Positions 7,427 through 12,784 of a stretch of 12,784 bases of DNA are shown here, piece by piece. A model generated the notes under the pieces. That model saw nothing but the letters and a program-made list of their open reading frames with translations, was not told the DNA's origin and did not search any database. Position 1 is the stretch's first letter. Each line of letters begins with the position of its first letter. Origin of the DNA: Candidatus Syntropharchaeum sp. (GTDB taxonomy: Archaea > Halobacteriota > Syntropharchaeia > Alkanophagales > Methanospirareceae); assembly GCA_016782355.1 (NCBI GenBank), contig JADHYP010000017.1:1-12784 (forward strand). The letters run 5' to 3'. Both the position numbers and the translations under genes were made by a program.

Positions 7427-8182
7427 TTAACGATACATGATGGGCATATCCTGCTCCACGCCCTTCTGCATCTCCGGAGCAGAGAGGTTTATCTGCCGCA
7501 TAAGGTCGCGGGCTTTTAGTTTTATTTCCTCACCTTTTTCTAATAACTCACCTACGTCAATGCCTAATTTTAAAAACAGCTCAAGCGACTCAATTGCAGA
7601 CGCCGCCGCACCCGGGTCGGGATACACAGGGAAGCATTGAGCGAGCAGAGAAATTGCATTCAAATCCCTCTTCCCGCATTCCCTTAGCATTATGGCATAA
7701 GTCCCTGCAATAAATCCCTCCTCCAAAAGCTCCATCTGCTTTTCCCTCAGCTCTTTTACTGCTGCTTCGCTGTTCCCCACGGCAAATACCTCTGGCTTAC
7801 TTATGTCCACTCGGTTTTCTACCGGCAGCCCGGTTATTGGGATAACGAGTTTAGCGCCAATTTCTTTAATCCACGCAGTTAAAGCCCTCGTAAGTGGATA
7901 AATAGCGTTTGGCGGCACCACAACTTCCGATAACAGCACAATTACACTTCCGTTGCCGTATATGCCAAAAGGGTATTTTAATTTGCCTTCGTGTATTACC
8001 ATAACAGGGGGAAACAAATCAGATTCGACGTAGCCTATTTCCTTATAACCCATCTTATCCACGATGTAAGACGCTGCAATCGTTCCCACCAGACCCACAT
8101 CCGGCAAGCCCGCTATCACTATCGGATTTTTATGCTCTATCCCCTCCTCTTCCACTATCCTCACGACTTCTTCCATTTCCAT
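7427..8182 (-). CDS. PAC2 family protein (proteasome-assembly-chaperone-like)
   Basis: A 251-residue member of the PAC2 family (COG2047), named after eukaryotic proteasome assembly chaperone 2. Visible features are NPIVIAGLPDVGLVGTIAASYIV near the N-terminus, YVESDLFPPVMVI, the central VVVPPNAIYPLTRALTAWIKEIGAKLVIPITGLP, and a C-terminal half with YPDPGAAASAIESL and a charged helix. Archaeal members are widespread and mostly uncharacterised; a proteasome-assembly role is only suggested by homology. It starts 18 nt after the thyX stop on the same strand, which suggests co-transcription, and precedes the Hsp20 gene by 63 bp. Two ATGs two codons apart (8182 and 8176) could serve as start, and no clear ribosome site was seen. 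The end LSAPEMQKGVEQDMPIMYR lies beyond the core domain. Confidence 0.88.
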   Translation of the reverse strand: MEMEEVVRIVEEEGIEHKNPIVIAGLPDVGLVGTIAASYIVDKMGYKEIGYVESDLFPPVMVIHEGKLKYPFGIYGNGSVIVLLSEVVVPPNAIYPLTRALTAWIKEIGAKLVIPITGLPVENRVDISKPEVFAVGNSEAAVKELREKQMELLEEGFIAGTYAIMLRECGKRDLNAISLLAQCFPVYPDPGAAASAIESLELFLKLGIDVGELLEKGEEIKLKARDLMRQINLSAPEMQKGVEQDMPIMYR

Positions 8183-8200
8183 TATAAAATGTTTTGCGAC

Positions 8201-8929
8201 TTAAAAAGTTTTCAGCTCCTTCTCTATTATCCTCTTCGCCCGCTCCTCGAATTTGCCTTTTATTTCTTGCTTCTTCGGCAATATCTTTTTGAATGGACAT
8301 TCATTGGGTCTAACTTCATTCTCCGGGCATACGCCAAGCGTGAAGCCCCGACACCATATATTCGAGAAAATAGCGGGGTACTCTTCCAGGCATATTTTAT
8401 ACATACGCATTGTGAGCTCTCTGATTTCCGGTGCCGCTCGGACACAGAGCCGGAGCATGAAGAAGTTTAACAAGCTCCGAACGTTCATCGTTACCACATA
8501 GTGCGTATGCAAAGCCAGCGGTAAGACATATCTCGCCTGTTCTTTCGCAATGCCGAGCTCTCTTAACTTCGTGTAGGCTTCCTTAGCGTTCTTCATCGCT
8601 TCCCTGTAAATCCTCGCTTCTTCCTCTTTCCCTTTTCGCTCTAACTCTCTCGGAACATAGTAGCCAAACCCCTTTTCTTCCATATACCTCGTGCTTCTCG
8701 CCGTATGCGATGCTATCCGGTGTTCTAACAATTCCCGGCTCAGCGCCACGCTTATCCTTGATATATCAAAAGTCAAATCGATATGCTCAAGCACGGATGA
8801 ATAATCATTATCCACAATTAGCTCAACTATTTCCTTCGCGCTTTGCGTCGAAAAAACACCACTTACCTTCGCAGCCTCGGCAACCAAATCTATCCCTTCT
8901 TCCGTTACTCTAAGCAATTTTACTTCCAT
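8201..8929 (-). CDS. thyX: Flavin-dependent thymidylate synthase ThyX
   Basis: A 242-residue ThyX-family protein that methylates dUMP to dTMP using methylene-tetrahydropterin and FAD. Family features are SVLEHIDLTFDISRISVALSREL, the signature EHRIASHTARSTRY (69-82), and the downstream NVRSLLNFFMLRLC with an AAPEIRELT stretch. The signature departs from the textbook RHRxxSxxxxSxRY: the first Arg is Glu69, while HR, Ser74, Ser79 and Arg81 are kept. The C-terminus has Cys residues in CRGFTLGVCPENEVRPNECP that could bind a metal. ATG 8929 is preferred because the longer in-frame extension to 9031 encodes a low-complexity Phe-rich peptide overlapping the promoter. It is divergent from mmp3 across 117 bp and followed after 18 bp by PAC2. 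Confidence 0.88.
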   Translation of the reverse strand: MEVKLLRVTEEGIDLVAEAAKVSGVFSTQSAKEIVELIVDNDYSSVLEHIDLTFDISRISVALSRELLEHRIASHTARSTRYMEEKGFGYYVPRELERKGKEEEARIYREAMKNAKEAYTKLRELGIAKEQARYVLPLALHTHYVVTMNVRSLLNFFMLRLCVRAAPEIRELTMRMYKICLEEYPAIFSNIWCRGFTLGVCPENEVRPNECPFKKILPKKQEIKGKFEERAKRIIEKELKTF

Positions 8930-9012
8930 TTTCAAAACCCCGCAGTTTACACGTTCACCTTCTAAAATTCTTATTGTTCCTGATTTAATAAAGAAGAAGA
9001 AAAAAAGATAAA

Positions 9013-9024
9013 CTTTAAAAGTTA
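9013..9024 (+). promoter_or_regulatory. TATA element of the Mmp3 gene
   Basis: CTTTAAAAGTTA centred about 28 nt before the ATG at 9047, preceded by the purine-rich run AAAAAAAGATAAA as possible BRE. No Shine-Dalgarno motif precedes the ATG, so a leaderless transcript is likely. Confidence 0.5.
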
Positions 9025-9046
9025 TCCGCACACTAAAAATATTGTT

Positions 9047-10591
9047 ATGAAAATCAAGTTCAATGGCGAGACAGAGGAAGTCAGAAGTAAGAGATTATGC
9101 GATATTATCGAAGAGTTAAGTGGTGCATACAAACAAGGCAGTGTAATAGCCGTTATCTCGGAGAAGGAGAAAGTGGAGTTAAAAAATGAATTCGCTATAA
9201 AAACAGAAGTGAGAGAGGCGAGGATAAAGATTGTGAGGGGAAAAGAGGCTGAAACTGAAGCGAGGTCTTTATTCTACAAGGTTTATAGGAAATTCCGCAA
9301 TGAAAGTGGCAGGATAGGATGGGAGAGTGAGGATATAACGGGTATTGGACCGATAGAGACGAATCTAAGCGTTGAAAAAAACGAGCATAGATACAGGAAA
9401 TGGGACGTTTTCTTCGGTTTTGGCGGCTTTGACCCAGGCATGACATACCTTATGATAAGCAAGCGAGAACACAAAGCTGCTTATGGGACTGACGCCGATG
9501 CGGTAATTGGGAGATTAACGAGGGGGAGAAGCATTATTTCGGATTTGCACGAGGGAGATAGAATAGAGGAGATAAGTCCTATCGTAACAAAAGCAGAGAG
9601 GATTGGATTCGTCACTTCGGACTTGAATACAGAGATAGAGGAAGGGCAGGAGATATTCACATTTGCAAAGGTAAGACTACTTCGAGAAGCGGCGATGTCA
9701 AGTGAGCATTTCTTTTCGCTTACGAGAGACGGTATTTTCCACGTGGATGACTTTTCACATACTTATCTGGCTTCAGAATCTTTTAAAGGGCTTAGTTTGC
9801 CAGTTGAGAACATCCATTACAGGTCAAAATATTACCTGTCGGTAAGGAACACGGGGAGTGAGAAAGGGAAGGTATATGCATATAAGGAAAGCAGATTGCC
9901 TCATCCTTCTCATAGCGTGTTTGGAGAAATAATACAGGGCGGGGAATTGATGGATTACGCTCGGTCGGGTGATACTATTTACACGGTGACTGAGCCGAAG
10001 TGGATGATGGTGGTGGGAAAAAGTCAAAAGGAGGCGGAGGAGTTTTTTGAACGTGAGAATATCGAGCAGGTAAGGGAAGGGAATAAGAATGACGATGCAA
10101 TTGTTGCGGATCTGGAGCCAGCGCTGACGATGGAAATTGTGGATAGGGGGGCAGTAAGGACGGTAGGAGTTGATGCGGAAGGCGTGTTTGAAGTGGAATT
10201 ATATCACACGGAGGCACCTAAGACCGTGTGGTATTTCAAAAAGATAACAGGGTTGATTAACCGACCAATAGGGAATTTAAAAGTGTATTTCACTGCCCCG
10301 GGGATGATGGTGTTATTTCATGGGAATGCAGACGAAGCGGGCACACTTGTGCCGGAGAACTTGCCAAAAGAGGGGGTTAAAAAGGGTATACTCGGGGTTA
10401 CAAATATGTCAAGGTCAAATCGCGGGATAATGGGAATCAGATTGAACGATAGCAAGGAATACGGACCCACTGGCGAGAGTTTCGATGGCGCTAACCTCGT
10501 CCTTTCTCTTTCTTCTATCACACCTTCAAAGTTGTCTTTTCTCAGCAAGCTAAAAGAAGGGGATGTGATTTACGTGAAGGAGAAGGCGTAG
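9047..10591 (+). CDS. mmp3: Methanogenesis marker protein 3 (Mmp3, UPF0288)
   Basis: A 514-residue protein recognised as methanogenesis marker protein 3, found in archaea with methyl-coenzyme M reductase. The N-terminus (1-70) looks like a beta-grasp/ThiS-like fold. The middle carries FFGFGGFDPGMTYLMISKREHKAAYG (near 125-150), and the C-terminal part (about 345-514) resembles the cyclophilin-like domain of the family, with FHGNADEAGTLVPENLPKEGV and GIMGIRLND..YGPTGESFDGAN. From published work on Methanothermobacter and Methanococcus as I recall it, Mmp3 is part of the ATP-dependent MCR activation complex with McrC, Mmp7, Mmp17 and A2. Length is normal for the family. None of those partners is in this window. 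It is the strongest marker here that the organism makes or oxidises methane or another alkane through MCR. Confidence 0.88.
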   Translation: MKIKFNGETEEVRSKRLCDIIEELSGAYKQGSVIAVISEKEKVELKNEFAIKTEVREARIKIVRGKEAETEARSLFYKVYRKFRNESGRIGWESEDITGIGPIETNLSVEKNEHRYRKWDVFFGFGGFDPGMTYLMISKREHKAAYGTDADAVIGRLTRGRSIISDLHEGDRIEEISPIVTKAERIGFVTSDLNTEIEEGQEIFTFAKVRLLREAAMSSEHFFSLTRDGIFHVDDFSHTYLASESFKGLSLPVENIHYRSKYYLSVRNTGSEKGKVYAYKESRLPHPSHSVFGEIIQGGELMDYARSGDTIYTVTEPKWMMVVGKSQKEAEEFFERENIEQVREGNKNDDAIVADLEPALTMEIVDRGAVRTVGVDAEGVFEVELYHTEAPKTVWYFKKITGLINRPIGNLKVYFTAPGMMVLFHGNADEAGTLVPENLPKEGVKKGILGVTNMSRSNRGIMGIRLNDSKEYGPTGESFDGANLVLSLSSITPSKLSFLSKLKEGDVIYVKEKA

Positions 10592-10619
10592 CATATCCCA
10601 CTTCTGGTTCGCTTCCGCT

Positions 10620-11324
10620 TTATATCGCCCTTTTCGCCACGGAATAAGTCTCTTCCATCTCCTCTTCAGACGTTATGCCAACGCTTATTGACGCTGCATA
10701 TCTGTAAATGAATTTGAACAAGGATTCGGTTGGTTTCAAGCTACCCGCGGCTAAAGGCTTTATCGCTATCACTTGCTTGTCCGTGGTTTCCAATGCCTTC
10801 AGCGTGCTTTCATAATCCGGGTCCATTGCATACCCAACGGGGTTTATGGGGGCAAGATATACATCGAAATCGAATCCCGCTTCGTCCATTTCCGCTATCG
10901 TATCGCCTGGGTAGTGAGTAGATGCAGCGGGTGACGCACCCATAGCTCTTATCTTCTTTATCCATCCATTTATTCTGTCGTCAAGCGCATCGCAAAAAAG
11001 AGCATGTATTGCTACTATTTCAGGCTTCAAAGGCTTTATCAGGTCCAAATCGTTATCGAATTTACGACCACTCGTTATCGTCGCCGCTATGAAGAATTTC
11101 TCGCCCGTTTCCTTCTCCGCTTCTGTCAACGCTTTCACCAAGGGTTCATAAACGATGAGCTGAACCGCGTTTACATCAAGAGTTGCGGATTTTATGAATA
11201 GTTTCTCCATGTTGCGTTCGTTATAAAAGAACATTTTTCGATATTCGTATGCTTTCCTACCAAACTGTGCGGCGCCAATGAAGGGCGAGGTTCCAAGCAT
11301 GAGCTCTGGTATTCGTGCCTGCAT
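10620..11324 (-). CDS. Aldo/keto-reductase-like TIM-barrel protein, function unknown
   Basis: A 234-residue protein whose ends resemble aldo/keto reductases: the N-terminal LMLGTSPFIGAAQFGRKAY, and the C-terminal KQVIAIKPLAAGSL followed by SISVGITSEEEMEET, which corresponds to the 'I.MKPL.GG...SV..G....EE..E' region that binds the nucleotide in AKRs. It is clearly shorter than a usual AKR (about 270-330 residues). The catalytic Asp-Tyr-Lys-His tetrad is not evident: the Tyr/Lys region is replaced by a segment rich in NAVQLIVYEPLVKALTEAE. It may be an AKR-fold protein of different chemistry or another TIM barrel. The start 11324 has GGAG 11 nt upstream and a TATA box 26 nt upstream; Met9 (11300) is an alternative. 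It converges on mmp3 with a 28-bp gap. Confidence 0.65.
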   Translation of the reverse strand: MQARIPELMLGTSPFIGAAQFGRKAYEYRKMFFYNERNMEKLFIKSATLDVNAVQLIVYEPLVKALTEAEKETGEKFFIAATITSGRKFDNDLDLIKPLKPEIVAIHALFCDALDDRINGWIKKIRAMGASPAASTHYPGDTIAEMDEAGFDFDVYLAPINPVGYAMDPDYESTLKALETTDKQVIAIKPLAAGSLKPTESLFKFIYRYAASISVGITSEEEMEETYSVAKRAI

Positions 11325-11345
11325 TTTTAGGTTATCTCCGCTAAA

Positions 11346-11356
11346 TTTTTATATAG
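11346..11356. promoter_or_regulatory. Shared bidirectional TATA element
   Basis: TTTTTATATAG is the only AT box in the 53-bp gap between two divergent starts. Its centre is about 26-28 nt from both the ATG at 11378 (+) and the ATG at 11324 (-), the distance expected for leaderless archaeal transcripts in either direction. Confidence 0.5.
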
Positions 11357-11377
11357 CTATTACAATACTTATTAGTT

Positions 11378-11554
11378 ATGAGCGTATCGGAAGAGAAGGA
11401 ATATGAAGGATTTGTTAAGGAAGCGAAAAAAATAACGAGATGCGCAATGTGTGGAAAGGAAACAGATAATCCCAAGATATTTGGTAGAAAATTCTATTGC
11501 GATGATTGCTATTATATTGATGTGGAGATGGTAGGAGATGGCGTGGGTATATGA
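11378..11554 (+). CDS. 58-aa zinc-ribbon-like small protein
   Basis: A small ORF starting ATGAGCGTATCG and encoding 58 residues. It has two CxxC knuckles, Cys22-A-M-Cys25 and Cys41-D-D-Cys44, spaced like a rubredoxin or zinc-ribbon fold that would bind one zinc or iron. An acidic/basic N-terminal helix (SEEKEYEGFVKEAKKI) comes before it. No membrane segment is present. The ATG sits at the right distance from a TATA element and no Shine-Dalgarno is needed. The knuckle pattern is not likely by chance in a non-coding AT-rich stretch, which supports a real gene. Function is unknown; small ribbons in archaea are often transcription factors or RNA/protein adaptors. It diverges from the AKR-like gene and is the last item before the repeat-rich region. 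Confidence 0.7.
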   Translation: MSVSEEKEYEGFVKEAKKITRCAMCGKETDNPKIFGRKFYCDDCYYIDVEMVGDGVGI

Positions 11555-11559
11555 GGAGG

Positions 11560-11626
11560 GAAATCCTAAATCCTAAGCACCAAATCCTAAACAAATTCAA
11601 ATATCTAAACTCAAAATTCAAAACAA
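11560..11626. repeat. Degenerate short-word direct repeat array (AAATCCTAA-type)
   Basis: About 65 bp made of variants of a 9-12 nt word: AAATCCTAA, ATCCTAAGCACC, AAATCCTAA, ACAAATTCAAAT, ATCTAAACTC, AAAATTCAAAAC. The first copies are near exact and later ones drift. It starts 5 nt after the stop of the 58-aa ORF. I recall similar AATCCTAA/AATTCAAA arrays in intergenic DNA of many environmental genomes; that parallel is from memory and untested. Confidence 0.7.
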
Positions 11627-11649
11627 ACCTTTATAAAGGAAGATTTACT

Positions 11650-11692
11650 AAAGAACGCTTCGCTATTTTTGTTATTTAAATTTGATATTTGG
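11650..11692. repeat. Partly inverted second arm of the array
   Basis: The segment TTTTTGTTATTTAAATTTGATATTTGG (about 11666-11692) is, on the other strand, built of CCAAATATCAAATTTAAATAACAAA, the same A/C/T word type as the first array. The two arms are separated by the AT-rich spacer CTTTATAAAGGAAG and could fold back imperfectly. Low complexity makes chance resemblance possible. Confidence 0.4.
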
Positions 11693-11729
11693 TAAGTTAT
11701 TTTATTGCAAAACTCCTGTCATTTATACC

Positions 11730-11879
11730 TTATGCTTCTTTTTTCATATCCCAATACGTATAAGCTAAAATAGCAAGCCCCATAACAGTTAAAGCGGCAA
11801 ATGTTAGGGTGGCAGTGGTCCCCCAATCGAAAATAAACTCATTGATTAGAAGACCAAGAGTGCCGATGACGAGCCCCAT
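11730..11879 (-). CDS. Possible 49-aa two-helix membrane protein
   Basis: The minus-strand ORF starts ATGGGGCTCGTC and encodes 49 residues: an N-terminal hydrophobic helix (GLVIGTLGLLINEFIF), a short turn (DWGTTATL), a second helix (TFAALTVMGLAILAYTYW) and a basic tail (DMKKEA). This alternation of two membrane spans with a charged end is typical of small archaeal membrane proteins and less so of random sequence. A GTG three codons upstream (11888) is an alternative start. No strong ribosome site was seen. It lies downstream of the protease gene on the same strand, 70 bp away, so it could be a third member of that unit or stand alone. It is not recognised by family. Confidence 0.45.
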   Translation of the reverse strand: MGLVIGTLGLLINEFIFDWGTTATLTFAALTVMGLAILAYTYWDMKKEA

Positions 11880-11884
11880 CCTCG

Positions 11885-11928
11885 CCACACCCGATTAAAA
11901 TTGGGTGCATCCTTGGTAGTTTGTTAGG
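11885..11928. repeat. Imperfect direct repeat, copy A
   Basis: This 44-bp segment matches copy B (12643-12685) in the same orientation at about 34 of 45 aligned columns, sharing CCACA at the start, AAATTG, CATCC, TGGTAG and GTTAGG at the end. It lies between the protease stop and the small membrane ORF. It contains a near-palindrome, CACCCGAT-TAAA-ATTGGGTG, that is not kept in copy B. Confidence 0.55.
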
Positions 11929-11949
11929 CGTTAGAACAATCATTTCGTC

Positions 11950-12330
11950 TTAAATTTCTTCCATCTCAAAAATGCCATCTTCTGAATCAAAACTAAACTT
12001 AAAATGCCGCAAAAAACTCCAACCAACGACAGCATCGATTCCAACACCTGTCAAATCCTTTACAATCGTCTCCACATTCTCAATCTTAAATCCGAGAACT
12101 TTTACAAATCCAATCTTGATTAAAGGAGCAGAAATCATCCCACCGGCAGTACCAACAGGCACAGTTGCCGCCCTCCATGGCTCATAACCCATACCAACAG
12201 CATCCTCCAAAGAAATTACACAATAGGTTGAACCCGTATCAATAAGAGCATCGACATCTTTTACCGCCTCCGGGCCACCTATCTGTATCGTGATTATTGG
12301 TGGAATCCCAATCTTCCTACGAACGTTCAA
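11950..12330 (-). CDS. Retropepsin-like (clan AA) aspartic protease
   Basis: A 126-residue single-domain aspartic protease-like protein. The catalytic motif is Asp31-Thr-Gly-Ser in ALIDTGSTYCVIS. A flap-like stretch follows (VPVGTAGGMISAPL), and the C-terminal hydrophobic-hydrophobic-Gly motif is AVVG (100-103) within GIDAVVGWSFLRHFKFSFD, the classic pattern of retropepsin monomers that dimerise to make one active site. No signal peptide or membrane anchor is present, so it is probably cytoplasmic. The start is TTG at 12330: the TTG overlaps the TGA stop of the upstream gene in a TTGA tetranucleotide, and no ATG precedes the catalytic motif. This implies translational coupling. The physiological substrate of such prokaryotic stand-alone retropepsins is unknown. 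Confidence 0.85.
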   Translation of the reverse strand: MNVRRKIGIPPIITIQIGGPEAVKDVDALIDTGSTYCVISLEDAVGMGYEPWRAATVPVGTAGGMISAPLIKIGFVKVLGFKIENVETIVKDLTGVGIDAVVGWSFLRHFKFSFDSEDGIFEMEEI

Positions 12331-12566
12331 AATAATACCGCCTTTGTCGGCACATCTCCTGCATACGTTTCATAAACATTTTCGTCATCCATCGCCAAAT
12401 GAAGTTCACGATGTGTCTTCGCCTTTGCTACCAATTCGCCTGTCTCAGGTATCCCCTGTTCATCCCGATCTACAACCTTTATCGCAAGCCATAGACCCTT
12501 ATACTTCCTTTTAAGATCTTCTATCTTTTGCGCTTCTTTTTTTGGTAGTTCTGGTATCTCGACCAT
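12327..12566 (-). CDS. 79-aa DUF5678-like partner of the aspartic protease
   Basis: A 79-residue acidic/basic soluble protein. After a charged helix (PKKEAQKIEDLKRKYKG) comes LWLAIKVVDRD, then a Gly/Glu turn, GELVAKAKTHRELH and a C-terminal VYETYAGDVPTKAVLF. The order 'W-hAh...G..VA.a.t..El' is like DUF5678-type small domains, which I recall being encoded next to retropepsin-like genes in other prokaryotes; the family call is tentative. It has the best ribosome site in the window and its stop overlaps the protease start, so the two should be made together. It may be a substrate, inhibitor or targeting partner of the protease; sequence alone does not decide. Confidence 0.75.
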   Translation of the reverse strand: MVEIPELPKKEAQKIEDLKRKYKGLWLAIKVVDRDEQGIPETGELVAKAKTHRELHLAMDDENVYETYAGDVPTKAVLF

Positions 12567-12572
12567 TTTTAT

Positions 12573-12579
12573 TCACCTC
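12573..12579 (-). promoter_or_regulatory. Strong ribosome binding site of the DUF5678-like gene
   Basis: GAGGTGA on the minus strand ends 6 nt before the ATG at 12566, an ideal spacing that fixes the start. It contrasts with the apparently leaderless genes elsewhere in the window. Confidence 0.7.
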
Positions 12580-12601
12580 AACATTATATTATTCTTTTGG
12601 T

Positions 12602-12616
12602 TATTTATATATTGCA
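12602..12616 (-). promoter_or_regulatory. TATA element of the protease unit
   Basis: On the minus strand GCAATATATAAATAA is a good archaeal TATA box, placing the transcript start near 12580-12585, a 5' leader of roughly 15-20 nt that includes the GAGGTGA site. Confidence 0.5.
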
Positions 12617-12642
12617 CATACCACCTCAAAGCCCTAACCATT

Positions 12643-12685
12643 CCACATCGGGATAAATTGCGGGACATCCATGGTAGGTGTTAGG
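12643..12685. repeat. Imperfect direct repeat, copy B
   Basis: A 43-bp partner of copy A, same orientation, 758 bp away start to start, placed just outside the promoter of the protease unit. The pair brackets that unit. The remaining sequence to the window end (12686-12784) is AT-rich with no ORF I can support. Confidence 0.55.
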
Positions 12686-12784
12686 ATTCACTTTTTATTT
12701 TGAGTGTTTTCACTTATAGCATTTTGGCAGAGTTTCGACCTCTTCCATTCTTTATCATTCATATATCATATCGTCTAAGCCCCA

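Noticed and set aside
8253..8501. Plus-strand ORFs across thyX/PAC2, including a 159-aa frame at 7991-8470
   Set aside because: They lie antisense to well-supported ThyX and PAC2 genes, have no family features and no promoter or ribosome site.
11415..11621. 68-aa minus-strand ORF with repeated F-R-I/L-F-R words
   Set aside because: The peptide is the translation of the AAATCCTAA-type repeat array and crosses the 58-aa zinc-ribbon ORF; the repetition comes from DNA, not protein selection.
11919..11935. Integron attC-like core (GTTAGGC near GCGTTAGAAC)
   Set aside because: Only one core-like heptamer fits; no paired L/R boxes or terminal inverse core at attC spacing, and no integrase in the window.
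12690..12784. Short minus-strand frame starting near 12762 (about 24 codons)
   Set aside because: Too short, no ribosome site or domain; may be a remnant but cannot be supported.

Overview
The window looks like an MCR-encoding euryarchaeon, meaning a methanogen or an anaerobic methane/alkane-oxidising archaeon. The evidence is: (i) a 514-residue protein recognised as methanogenesis marker protein 3 (Mmp3/UPF0288); (ii) a geranylgeranyl-reductase-family enzyme of archaeal ether-lipid synthesis; (iii) a complex-I-like operon ending in an F420-binding FpoF/FqoF/FrhB-type subunit; and (iv) archaeal TATA elements about 25-35 nt before many start codons, with few Shine-Dalgarno sites on single genes. 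An FpoF-type gene directly after the FpoI-type gene recalls the fqo cluster of Archaeoglobus and ANME-1-type archaea more than Methanosarcina, where fpoF is unlinked. ANME-1/Methanophagales or a relative is a reasonable guess, but it is an inference from gene content only.

Region 1 (1-4704, + strand) is the 3' part of a respiratory operon: a fused NuoC-NuoD (FpoC-FpoD/HycE-like) subunit, NuoH/FpoH, a four-cluster NuoI/FpoI-like ferredoxin, and an F420H2-oxidising FpoF-like subunit. Spacing is tight (15 nt gap, 4 nt overlap, 5 nt gap). Electrons should pass from F420H2 through FpoF and the FeS subunits to the catalytic module on the FpoH membrane arm. The fused large subunit is odd: it lacks both [NiFe] CxxC motifs and also lacks the usual quinone-site His, Tyr and Asp signatures.

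Region 2 (4705-6987) holds an unrecognised 144-aa gene (-) that diverges from the lipid reductase gene (+) over a shared 78-bp promoter region, followed by a class I methyltransferase (+). Region 3 (6998-8929, - strand) is thyX, a PAC2-family protein and an Hsp20 chaperone. Mmp3 (9047-10591, +) diverges from thyX and converges on an aldo/keto-reductase-like gene (10620-11324, -). That gene shares one AT-rich promoter element with a 58-aa zinc-ribbon-like ORF (11378-11554, +).

Region 4 (11555-12784) is gene-poor, AT-rich and looks like accessory DNA. It contains a degenerate short-word repeat array with a partly inverted second arm, a possible 49-aa two-helix membrane protein, and a translationally coupled two-gene unit (a DUF5678-like small protein and a retropepsin-like aspartic protease with a DTGS motif). 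Two imperfect 43-44 bp direct repeats flank that unit. No rRNA, tRNA, CRISPR array, transposase or integrase was seen.
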